DNA of 64,000 bases, taken from the NCBI GenBank assembly GCA_944470555.2, contig OX104131.1, positions 17,228,515-17,292,514 of the forward strand, written 5' to 3'. Position 1 is the first letter of the stretch. The number at the start of each line of letters is the position of its first letter. Below, in pieces: positions 23,330-34,199 of the stretch. The notes beneath the pieces are model-generated. The model had not been told where the DNA came from and searched no databases. It saw only the letters and a list, made by a program, of their open reading frames with translations. This DNA is from Heterobilharzia americana (lineage: Eukaryota > Platyhelminthes > Trematoda > Strigeidida > Schistosomatidae). Made by a program: the position numbers and the translations under genes.

Positions 23330-24250
23330 AAATTTACTAAAGGGACTAATTGTTTCAGATTTGGATGAACTTGTAGGTTGGTTTAAACGTCGGTGTCTGG
23401 AAACTAACTCCAGTAAAGGTGCAATAACGTACATTGGTCACATCAACTGTCTCAGTATTCGGTTGATAGTACACCACTACTCACAGTCTTTGAAATGAAA
23501 CACTTATTTCATCATAACCCATGATTTGAAAAATTCGAAACACTGTAGTATGACTACGGTAAAGGGTTTCCCTGTGTTATGATCGATCCTCACAGTTTCC
23601 AAAAGTTTTGATCAGAATATCTTCATCACTTGGAATACTGCATTCAGGAGCCCAGTCCATGCCTAAAAAACATGCTGATCTACTTTAGCGTGTTTAAAGG
23701 GTAGGTAGTAAGCTTGTGGCAGACCTTTAGAATCTGCTCTATAAGGAACGATCAGATCGACTAGACTTATTCCCCCTTTTACCGTAGGAAAAAAGCGTGA
23801 TCACACAGTGGTATTCCGTATTATTATTAATGACTTCAGTACTGACATGCTCTATCTTTTCTCTCCTGCTGGGACTGATTACCTTCAATGCAACTATCAG
23901 AAATTCCAAAAGCCGTGATCCGATAGACTTATGGTGAATCCCCATTTCTCATATCGTGTGGCCACTGACTGGGACTTCTTGTCTCAGAGAGTAGTACTAG
24001 CTTCTGCGACCAACGCGTTCAATGGGAAACTAGATTTTCACACAGATAATTACTGCAAGAAATAACATAGGACAACTGGTCTACTACCCTTGTTACTGAA
24101 AACTGAAGCTACGACAATAAATTTAGGAGACAAGGAAACCAAGCCTAGAACATGCCAGGTTAGATAACAGGAGAAAATTCTACCTCGTGGGTGTTGCTAA
24201 CTTTTGAAATGCTCTTTCTGAAGAAGTAGCCTGGCTACTGCGCCTAAATC
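23330..24250 (+). pseudogene. CR1-like ORF2 C-terminal remnants
   Basis: LDELVGWFKRRCLETNSSKG with a following YIGH, and later RVATDWDFLSQRVVLASATNAFNGKLD, match the end of CR1-type ORF2. A second, worse copy of the same end lies at about 24150-24250. Confidence 0.6.
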
Positions 24251-24353
24251 CTACTTGTATAAATAGGTGATGTGGGAGGGTTTAGTCACAGATATTTTGA
24301 CCATCACGTGTTAACAATAAAAAGATCTTCCAGCCCATTGTCTCTACATACAG

Positions 24354-24391
24354 AAGCGAAAGCTTCTATTCCGGAATAGAAGCTTTCGCTT
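24354..24391. repeat. Perfect 38-bp palindrome
   Basis: AAGCGAAAGCTTCTATTCC is followed immediately by its exact reverse complement, with no spacer. Confidence 0.95.
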
Positions 24392-25260
24392 AATTGTAAA
24401 GGGTCATTTACAAAATATGTGAAACCATTTTTGAAACAGAAACATTAGCTTTCCAGAAACTTAAGTTATAGGTAAAGCTAAAAATCTATTTTTCTTTGCT
24501 CACGCATCAAACAAGGACACTTAATATTAGTTTGGTGAAACCATAACACACTTACATTCAATTAGAACCATCTCAAAACATAACCTTGAACAGCTACAAA
24601 TCCAGCGGTCATCCCTTGCAACTGAGATTGATATTGTATAAAGGATAGTTTGCACGGTATATTTCACTTAGTCAGATAGTCTCTAATGGAAATATTTTTG
24701 TATTCATAACAGGAAAAAATAATTGAACACATAAGCAATAACTTGTTCAAATTTATGTTTCAGATTCTCGTTTCTTGGGTTCGTTAAGATAGAATGCTAA
24801 CTTCCTGTTATTGATGTAGAAAATATTGGTTTCATGGACCACACCCTCATTTTGGGTGAATACTTGTGTTCCTACGTTGGATGGATTGGAGTTGTGTTCT
24901 TATTATTCATTTGGAAAAACGTTCTTCAACAATCCCCATCCAAGATCCAGATCAAGGGAATCAATGAAATAAAGTCAGGCACAGTTTGTTTGGTCCCATT
25001 TGACCTCTCTGTGGTCAGCTTTCTCATGATTCCGACCAGAGCTTGCTCGCATGTAGAGGGTTTGGGCACAGAGAAATTGAAGGGAACAGACTAACGATCA
25101 CTCTATCTACCTGATCGTTAAGGAAGTCATCTGATCTAGATACCCTACTGTTAGGTACCTCTACCAGTGCACTGAGAGTTGTACTCAGTATGGCAGTGTC
25201 TCTGTAGCAGTTGCCAAAGTGAATGTGAAAGTGTGGGACTTGGGCACTGCAGCACAGTTT
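24392..25260. other. No recognisable feature
   Basis: An 86-codon + strand frame at 24834 has a hydrophobic start but no homology or splice support. Confidence 0.4.
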
Positions 25261-25261
25261 A

Positions 25262-27550
25262 ATTCCGTATTATATTTGTTTATTTGATACGGCCACCTCA
25301 GAGTGATGCAATGTTGTTTACATGATGGTGTTTCGAGCATTATTTATTGATCGCAATCATATCAAAGTAATCACACTTCTTTTGACACACAATTCTTATA
25401 GTTCTGTCGCTCCATGCTCCTTGTTTTTGTTGGTAGTAAAACATCCCGTACATCCGCCATGGGTGTTGGATCGCTCCAACTGCATATGTTGTGGGTTGAT
25501 TGAATGAATAAAGATTCAGCAAGTGTCGTGTGGCTACCTGTTAACGCATGCAGTGCCATAGCCGAGTTTTCGCCCAGATTATTGATCCTAATTGGGCGTT
25601 TCACTCCACACTTGTCTAAATTCCCGTTTCCCAATATTTTAACTGACTGAGGTCCATTAGAATGACTTGTGTACTTGAAATCATAGTGGCCACATGCTAT
25701 CTGGTAGACCAAATTATCTTGTCTAATCGAGTCTAGCGGGTCCCTAAACTTGCAGGGCTCATACCTGGGTGGGTTTGTCCGTTTGGATGCAACCTTGACT
25801 CCAATTTTGTCGAGAACTCTGCCTGAAGTTAGCAATTTTACTTGCTTACACGGTAACATAACGTCAACCTTGAACTCCTTTATACTATTGTTGTTGTTAT
25901 TATTATTAACATTCATATGGCTGTTCTATGTGTCCTTCGGAGTTTCCTAATGAACAAGCGAATAACCACTAGCTAGTAGCGCTTCTTATGTACATTTCAA
26001 TCCCCTATGCAGCGGCCAGAATCCAATAATCCTGGCCTGAACGCGGGAAATAGCTAGGCGGTGCCAACTGACGTGAATCTGACTAGTTCCTGCGTTCTAC
26101 TGTATAGCTTCCTAACTTCCGCGAGTGACGTACAGTCAAAGGTTGGATCGAAATATCAAAACACGGTTTGTAGTAATTCAATAGTAGATTCGTAACAAAA
26201 TCTGTGGTACTCAACAGTGCCGTTGGGTAACTATACAGTCCAAAACGTTCTCGGGTACAAATACGTACTGTCGGTCAATAGGAATATTCCCGGCAAAAGG
26301 GATCAAAACTCTGCCTACAGGAATCAAATCAACAAGCAAACGTTCCCAGTAGACAGTCAAAAGACAAACAGTCAAATCACCGCACCACCGTAAGTTGAAC
26401 CTAAACAAAATGTCGTGCGCAGTAAAACAACATCACCTTATCAACAGTCCAGCGTCACATAATAGGAAAGTGAAACACTCATAATAAGTCTCAACATACA
26501 AAGGCAAATACCGAGTGTAAAGTCAAATAAGACAGTTAAACAAGCAAATAACATTACACCGGCGAGGGTCAAAGGTACACCATCCATAACGAGGGTAAAA
26601 ATGTCAAAATAAATGTCAATACAATCAAATAAGGGTGATGGGGAGGGATTTTCAGATCATTTTTCCTTTACACCCTATCTAAATCCTTCCATTGACTTAT
26701 TTATTCTCCGTGTCTGTCATTTAAGTGTCTTACTAAATACTCCTTAAATGATATCGAATCAGATCCCCCTTAGAATGTGTTGGCTTCCCGCAGACCACTA
26801 TCTGTCCTTGGTTTTGCCCTGCGACTCAGTTAATTCTGCTTATTCGCCAGTTACCTCATAAATGAACCGGATTCCACCTTTTAGTGAGTTTATTTGTGAA
26901 GAAACTTTCAATATGTGCTTGTTTCTACACAGTAACTACGTTGTCCATACATCGCCACCGTATCTTAGATAAGGGATTAAACGTTTGTAAATCCATGTGT
27001 TCCTTACTGTCTACGAATATATCTGCAACGACAGGGGATGCCGGTAATCTCGTTGCCTTTCCGCCCATTTCTCTACATTTTTGGTCCTGAAGCTTGCAGA
27101 CTTGTGACATCAGACGAAACTGTGTGTCCGTCGTGATCTCATCAATATCTTAGTTCTGTGAGTATGCTTTGGTTCGATACCAAGTTGGTTTCTGACTGTA
27201 TCTAGCACCATGTTGACTGGTATTTTGGCACGAAGAGTCGTTATGTCGAAATTAACCGTCTTTCATTCCCCACTAAGCGAGGGTCATCAGGTCTTAGTTT
27301 CAACTTGTGGGAAATGGCCAGCCCAGAGTTTGAACGCTTCTCAACGCCACGCAATTGTATAACCCACATGTTTGGAATTTTCTGGAGTAACCTACTGGCC
27401 TAATAGGGTGAACTGACCTGCTAATTTCAATGGTGTCATAAATCTGACAACGATTATTGGTTCCAAGCATCAAGTTGAACCATTTAACCCCGCCCACAGA
27501 TGGCGTTTCTGAGGTGTATCGGACAGATGGTTTATTTCTAAATCTCATCC
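25262..27550 (-). mobile_element. Penelope-like element, minus strand, decayed
   Basis: From 27550 downward there is an RT N-terminal-like block. NFDITTLRAKIPVNMVLDTV (about 27250-27190) is the first catalytic block. SPVVADIF and RWRCMDNVVTV (27050-26930) replace the usual SPVIADI and YVDDTFV. A 181-codon open frame (25916..25371) contains a worn GIY-YIG region (DNLVYQIACGHYDFKYTSHSNG...ALHALTGSH). The 3' region after its stop holds a stem-loop shared with the repeats at 4732 and 53717. RT is dead, as the YVDD block is MDN. Confidence 0.75.
25371..25916 (-). pseudogene. GIY-YIG endonuclease part of the Penelope-like element
   Basis: It is the longest open frame of that copy at 181 codons. 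The GIY-YIG signature has decayed: VYQIACGHYDFKYTS stands where VYxIxCxCGxxYIG is expected. Downstream, histidine and glutamate positions are partly kept (ALHALTGSHTTLAES). The N-terminal asparagine run comes from a TTG/ATT microsatellite at about 25885-25910. Confidence 0.55.
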
Positions 27551-28065
27551 ATATGACAACGTCGATAGGTTTCTTGATCGCTTTATATGGTTTTGTTTGA
27601 CTGCGTTCATAGGTCGTCTTGAGGATCCATTTGTACGCAACTGGCGTTGAATTAACTATTGGATATGCAAATAACTGTTGCTAGCATCTCTTGGGGCATT
27701 CATATATAGACCATATGGTTTCGCTGAATTTCGTCTGGTCTTTTACTTCTGCGATGCTAATGCAAAGTGTACGCCAACCTGTCCAGTGGTTGTTGCATTC
27801 ATCTGACCAAATGCCGGTCCTATGCTAGGTATCACATGTCCGGGCCTTAGATGACTCATCGTTACGTTGGAGTTTAGTCCTCTTCAAGCACTTTCCTCTG
27901 AGCGGAGCTAGTGTTTCCCAAAGAGATACTGACCACCCGTTATGTTCTATCGATGCTTGGTGTTGTCGGCTGTGGCAAACAGCCACATTAACAATTAGAC
28001 TGTCTGTACATAATTAACAGGAGACTGTAAGATCTTTGATTCACTCGCTACCGACGAGGTTTATT
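27551..28065. other. Unassigned, possibly element N-terminal sequence
   Basis: It adjoins the Penelope-like RT on the minus strand and could be its 5' part, but no motif is readable. Confidence 0.3.
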
Positions 28066-28067
28066 GG

Positions 28068-28905
28068 TTAGTTAATTTCTAACGTTGCCCTGTCACAGAC
28101 CCCAGCCAAATAAGGTACGATAAAAGTTTTGTGCCTGGTAGTATGTCCATAAAGCTTTACATATTTTCTCAGGAGGAAGCTGGTTGCCTGACAGAATAAC
28201 CCCAGCCAGCTCCTCAAGTGAGTTGAGAAGCTTTTCCTGAAAGTGTCAATTAGAAGGGTTAGAAGTTCACCACCACTTCCGCCGATAATCTTCAGAGTTC
28301 TTCGTGGCACAGCATGGACATTCTTAGGAACCCAGGAAGGAATGATGGAAACAGCAGAGGATAATAAGCTAGATGCAGGGAGTCTATAAAACGCAGAAAA
28401 AGAGGCTGAGTGATACCCAAGGCTATAAGCCTCAAATATAGTGAGCTGGGTGGTAGGTTCTCCTAAAAATTCGCAACCTATGAGGAAGTCAGGTAGGATC
28501 AGAAGGAAAACACGTGAAGATGGGCCACAGCCGTCCATCTCTGACACGAAGCCTCCAGCCAATCGGGGTTAATAGCAACATTTAACACGGCGACAACACA
28601 TCAAGTGATTTAGTTTTTGTACAACTATGATCTCTAGCAACCTGCAGTGATGGCTCAAGCACAAATAACGCTACCTTCTCTGTAATCTTCAAGAATGGAG
28701 AAGTAACAATGATCACAGTAAATTCCAAACAAGCTCCTGGGAAAATCGAATTAGTTGCAAGTCGTTGCGAAAGAAACGTCCACCAAACCTGCATCGCAGA
28801 TCTCAGATATTTGAGAGTCCATGGCATAAAAATGTCAACATCTGAAGGCATGAGACCGGCACTTGACAACAGTGATTCGTTCAAAAAATTCCTGGAAGTT
28901 ATCAT
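28068..28905 (-). pseudogene. Uncertain LTR-retrotransposon-like coding remnant
   Basis: Two adjoining minus-strand frames (28905..28582, 107 codons; 28562..28068, 164 codons) are longer than chance usually gives here. The first contains PGACLEFTVIIV and FVLEPSLQVARDH, loosely like the spacer after the Gypsy protease (VPV...FEP). The second has no readable motif. It could equally be an unknown host or element protein. Confidence 0.25.
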
Positions 28906-29865
28906 ATGTTGTAAGCTGATTCGAAAATAACTATAATCTTCTGAGGGGTGTATCTTCCTCTATCGGGAACAGTGTTGTTCATTCCCTTCGGGATGAGATG
29001 ACGTTGGGGCTAGGTTTCCGGTTGGCAGTTTGGCGGTTACTGGCAAACCTAAATAAGGTCATTACGTGTTACAGAGCAAATAGTTAAGTTGCCACAAGTG
29101 CTGACAATTCATTATTAGTTGCCAAAGGGATTAGAATTACATACACTGGCGAAGTTAACCACCAGTTTAAAGAAAAACTCGAACTACAGGTACTTGAATC
29201 AGTAAATAGTTCGGCAGCATGAAGCTATTATGATGAGGAAGAGTCTTCCTTCCATTGAAAGAAACAATCTATATTCTACCGCGATGAAAATATCACGAAT
29301 CAGTGGTTTGCTGATGAGTTGACGGAAATGGCTGACAGCTTTTCGGCCACGACAGTAGTCAGCGAGTTTCAGTTTCCCAAACACTTCAAGTCGAAGTTGA
29401 CAGCGTCGTCCCTTCTTTAGCCATCTGCATTACTTGTGTGATGCTCAGAAAATTCTAGACAGCAGAAAATCATTCACCAGGTTAGCACATCAATTTCCCA
29501 GAAGGTGGAACGATAAAACAAGACGAGGCATGGATCCTGTCATGTATTCAGGGTATATTTGGAAGTTACTGAAGGCTGGTAGAGATGTGAAGAAACTAAC
29601 TGCAAGAAAACTATGAGAATTAGGAAATGTAACATGATAATAGTTCCGAGTGGTTGGATCTAAGGAGCTTATCGTAAGGCTACTCTGCCTCTGTTGTCTA
29701 TTTTTCTCAGAGATTGACACATAACGTCACCTCGTCTTAACCGGTTGGTTTTGGTGATCGCATTGTACCACGGCCACCTAAATTCCCGCTCTGTCGTAGC
29801 GAGTTACCACATCCGCTTAAGTCATTATCCCCACTACTCTCAGCCGACGTCGCAGTTTGTCGGGT
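28906..29865. other. No recognisable feature
   Basis: Only short frames; no repeat matches found elsewhere in the window. Confidence 0.35.
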
Positions 29866-29869
29866 TGTT

Positions 29870-30620
29870 CATTGTAATGACGGTAGGGTAGCATTGCAGG
29901 CTGACTTAAACGAACTGACCAAATGGTCAAAACGTCGAGGCCTGGGAGTCGATTCTGGCAAAAGTGCAGTGGCGCACATTGACCAAGAGTGTACTACCCT
30001 TACTCATTAGTGGGAAACAAAACGGGCCATCATCAACCCTAACGAGAGAACAATGGCACACTGTAACATGGCTACAGACAAGGCATTCTGCATGCTGCGG
30101 CCAGTCAGCTGCGCCATTGAATGCCTTGAATAAGAAATATTTGGAGCGGTACATTCAACTTACATAAGACTGTATCTGTGTAACTGCAGATAGGCAACTG
30201 GTCGCTGCCTCAAGCAAGAAGCAGAATTTGTATAGTGGACACAGAGGGCGGGTACTACGTCAGTGACAAGGCTTTCTCATCTCGCCTGTGGAAAGTGGTT
30301 GAAAGATTTGGATTTTTCCCCATTATCATGTGGGGAAAAAATAGCACACCACATATTAGCTTGTTGCATGGTGAACAACTACTCGGATATTGATCACAGC
30401 AACCTTTTTACTCCTTCTAAGACTGTTTATCTTAGGGGTCACCACAAAATGTTCGAAAGCCACAGCCGAATCAACTACGACTAGAACTGAGATTCTCTCA
30501 TAAGGCGGCCAATGACTGTGACCTACCGAAACACTTGGCAGCTGCTCCTTCGGCGAACGCTTTCAAGGAGAACCTGGATTCTATAGAGGTTTGCACTTCC
30601 AGGGCTGATAAAGACTAGAT
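29870..30620 (+). pseudogene. CR1-like ORF2 C-terminal fragment
   Basis: LQADLNELTKWSKRRGLGVDSGK (about 29900-29965) matches the block after the RT catalytic centre. LRFSHKAANDCDLPKHL, followed by ANAFKENLDS (about 30485-30580), is the ORF end. The sequence between is frameshifted. Confidence 0.6.
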
Positions 30621-30870
30621 CCTTAGATAAGAAAACTACGTGTATCATTATGACGCCGTTAACCACACCAAACTTCGAGTCGGCTCATGCCTGCAGGATA
30701 ACATACAGCTTGATATTAAACTCGAGGTGCTGTGAACCGCAACCATCAGCATATTCACCCCAAAATATTTGTGACTCTTCCGCCAGAAAACGGGGTTTTG
30801 TTGTTGCCATTTGAATATTTAGTCAGCAAGCTCTTGCCAGACAAAGAGTTGGAGTCATAACAAATTTACA
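30621..30870. other. No recognisable feature
   Basis: Short spacer between two CR1 copies. Confidence 0.3.
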
Positions 30871-30879
30871 TAGAAAGTC

Positions 30880-31960
30880 GTGCATCACTGTTTGGAGATT
30901 CAAAACTGTAAAGGATTTTAAAGAAGTTGGAATTAGCCTTAGAGTTTCAAGATTTTGCTAGGACGTTTGACCATGCTGATCACGACTGCTGTTTTGACGA
31001 AATGAAATCAATCGGGATTTGACCGCCGCCCACTGACTGGTTGTCTTCATATCTACTAGGCCGTTCATTTAGAGTTCCAGTGAGTTCCCCTGTGTCTGAG
31101 GAAACAGAATGTCTCAGTGGTGTTACCCAAGGTTCAGTACCAGGATCTCTTCTTTTTCTAATGTACATGAACGACTTGCTTCAACAAGTTTCTTTCGAAA
31201 TCCTTATTTTTGCCGGCGACGTGAAGCTATGGAGAGAAATCGAAAGTGAGGAAGACAGTAGTTCTCTAAAGGAAGACTGAACTCAACTTCAAAACTGGGC
31301 AGTCGATAACGGGCTCGTATTCATTCCTGGGAAACGCAAGGTGATACACGTAAAGCATAATGCACCTCATATATATATAGCCTCAACAGCATGGGACTCG
31401 AAGCGTATGTTACAGAGAAAGATTTGAGGATTCTGGCTCCTCATTGCTTAAAATCCTATGCCAAATGTGACCCAATGGCATTTTGTGGCAATTTGGCATC
31501 AGTAACTCTTAGACGAATTTTTGAACAGCTCGATCGTAGATGCTTGCACAAAATTTTAAACAGCTTCATACGGCCTCACCTGGAGTTTGGAACCGTCGTC
31601 TTACCCCCCCTCTCTCCAGAAGGACAAATTAGGCTTAGAACGCATTAAGAAGCGCTCGACAAAGACTGTCTGAAGACCTGGGTCTAAAACATACGAAGAA
31701 AGACTGGTTGCGTTGCATATGTATCCTCTGGGATACCGAAGGCTAAGAAGAGACTTGACAGTGATAGCCGTAGCACACAGACAGAAACCACGCCTGGAAC
31801 ATAGCAGACTAGCTATTAGGCGCAATGTCCATTCCTGAGAGTTTTTAAACCCAGAACGCTCTTCCTGAGGATTTGACCCAGGCTACTTCACCTGAATCCT
31901 CTAAACGCCAACTGGTCACTTACTTGAGATGTGGCTGGGATCTGAGCAGAACTAATTGAA
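30880..31960 (+). mobile_element. CR1-like retrotransposon fragment (RT to ORF end)
   Basis: Patches include ARTFDHADHD (RT block A), GVTQGSVPGSLLFLMYMNDL (31113-31172), LIFAGDVKLWREI (FADD changed to FAGD), a tail with SYAKCDPMAFCGNLASVTL, and IRPHLEFG. The ORF end is at about 31930. It resembles the schistosome SR1/CR1 group. Stops and frameshifts are present. Confidence 0.7.
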
Positions 31961-32475
31961 TTTTCACATTTTAACCACCGACGCTTCCTCTTTCTTCACA
32001 TGTACACAGGTTAAAAACGACAAAAGGTAGCGATCCACGGATTTTAGATGCGGAAGCCAGTTAGGTGAAAATTTCTATTCCGTCAATAACTATTTGAACT
32101 TTTTGCACCATTCTTTGACATCTGTTTGAATGTCAAGGTCATCGTAGCTTGTCAGCCATCCTGATTGGAATAAGGTATGTTTCTTCTCCTTGGTTGAATT
32201 TCTTATCATCTTTCGGGACAAGAATATCTACTATGGTTGTTTTTTCGTTTTGTGTAAGCCACACTGATGAACTACTTGATATCCGCTGTCTGCGAATAGT
32301 TTACCGAAATTCAGACTTTGTGTGATAGAAATTCCGAACGGCGGTTCCTTGGATTCCTTTTTTGTTATTGGAAGGCATCATTTGTTTGCGGTGGTCTCAT
32401 TTCTTGCCGTGGTTTCAAAAAGGCGGATTATCAGTAACTAGATCTCTTATGGTGATTGCAGCTCCCAAAATCGAA
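31961..32475. other. Unassigned, semi-coding minus strand
   Basis: Minus-strand patches such as PFGISITQSLNFGKLFADSGYQ and WLTSYDDLDIQ look once-coding, but I do not recognise them. Confidence 0.25.
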
Positions 32476-32479
32476 TGAA

Positions 32480-33450
32480 ATAAAGTAAGATCTCAGGATG
32501 CCTGAATATTAGTTGCAAAAGGAGTGACGTTTAGTCTGGACAAGAGCAAGGTCTTGATTTTCCCGTACTTCCGACCCACTCTTCCTGTGGCATGCACCTT
32601 TCTCGCACGATCAGGCGGAAAGACCTAGGAACAATACTAACTGTCAAACTGTACGGCATTTCCAGTTAACAGGGATACGCTTACGCAGTGCTACACCTCC
32701 TTGTCAACATTTACGTGAGGCAGGTTGCAGTGGAAACTCGGGGATGAACGCGTGACTCTTCAGCTTTTCCCTAAGGTTTTTAACCGCGTTTTGCCCCCCT
32801 TTCTACACGAAATGCCTCTTATTTTTCACCAGTCGCCCCGTGCTTTTTATTCCTCGCGTTTCTTTTGATTTTGCTCCCTGTTTTGATAATGTCTCCGAGT
32901 TTACCCGCAAAAATGTTGACTAGGTTGGTGTGCAGACAACTAGATGTCCTTACCCCGGGATTCTCTCCGAAGCTTTACAAGAGCCATAGACGACTAAACG
33001 TAGAGGTTCACAATGTCATCGCACTACCAAACTACCAAAAGTGATGTGAACACCCTGGAGGAAGTTCAGCGGCGATCTGCGAAGTGTCGTAGGGATAGGG
33101 CAAAAACCATACGAGGATAGGCTGAAGGACATATACATTTACTATCGTAATTACCATAGGTTACGTGCTTTGAAAATGGCCTACCAGATACTAAGTAGTC
33201 CAAGTTACGCGAACAGTAGAATTTTACCGAATGATCATTATATCATTCCTCGTTGAAACTCACAGGGAATCGCCTATCAAAGAGTGAAAACCGATGTATA
33301 TTCACACATTTTCTCTGCAAGTTTGTGGTCACTGGAACACATTACTCGCCGAGGTTGTCACTTCTTCGTTTGTTGATGGCTTCGAGAAAAGTTTGGATAG
33401 CTATGCGCTCATGCGATTAGGTAACAGGCTAGGTCGAAACAATTAACTGA
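32480..33450 (+). pseudogene. CR1-like ORF2 C-terminal fragment
   Basis: VNTLEEVQRRSAKCRRD and a block like HIHLLSLxYRRLRALKMAYQ (33050-33190) are the usual LERVQRRATK...YRRLRGDM tail. A frame with FSASLWSL and VDGFEKSLDSY ends the ORF. Confidence 0.6.
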
Positions 33451-34195
33451 CTCCATTCCAGCACAGTTCTCCGCACCGATTCTCTTGTACTGCCACTATT
33501 ATCATGAACTCGATTGATTCTTATCTCTGTACAAGACGTCTTATCTCTTCAGTTACCATACCACTACTAATATCGTCTCTTTTTCTATCATTCCTATTCT
33601 AATCCTCCCCACTTCTTTCCCTTCCTCTGAATACGGTTTCGTCCTGTTCAATAAAGTTCTCTATATCACTGTTTTCGTTCTTATCTTTCTTGGATCTACC
33701 GAGGTTCCTTATTTCATTTTACTTTCCTTACTTTCGTGGTTGTCTTTTCTTCCCCATTCATTCTTCTCACTTTCTTTTCGTTCTCCGTATCTTCCTCTTA
33801 CGAATAGTTCCAACAGCTGTGTGGCAAAACATTTGAGGAACTCATCTATATCACGCTCCGAAGAAAAATCGTAGACCCATGTACAAATTTGATTGACACA
33901 GGTTCTCCAGAGCTAAAAAGGCGAGTGGGTGGAACTACTGCATCGGAATCCACTGAATGTCTGTAACCGTTCCGTAAGACCTAAAAGTGCGTGCGAAGAA
34001 ATTGTTTGGTGTATACAAGCTCGTGAAACATATATTGGGTATGCCCGAGGTCTGTTAGTCGACGAGAATACAGTCCATTCGTACGAATGGGCTGTATGTG
34101 GGGGTCTAACCTTTTGAAGCGTCAGGAAAAGGGTCATAATAACTTCATGAAGAGAATTTCACAGTTTACATATCTTAACTAAGAAGGAGTTAGCA
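33451..34195. other. Pyrimidine-rich tail and spacer
   Basis: 33470-33800 is strongly C/T-rich with one AATAAA, plausibly the 3' UTR of the CR1 copy before it. The remainder is unassigned apart from a palindrome at 34069. Confidence 0.35.
34069..34096. repeat. 28-bp near-perfect palindrome
   Basis: TACAGTCCATTCGT faces ACGAATGGGCTGTA with a single mismatched pair and no loop. Confidence 0.85.
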
Positions 34196-34199
34196 TAGT

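Noticed and set aside
25750..25950. + strand frame ending in a leucine run, possible signal or membrane peptide
   Set aside because: It is the antisense of the Penelope GIY-YIG frame, and the leucines come from the TTG/TTA microsatellite.
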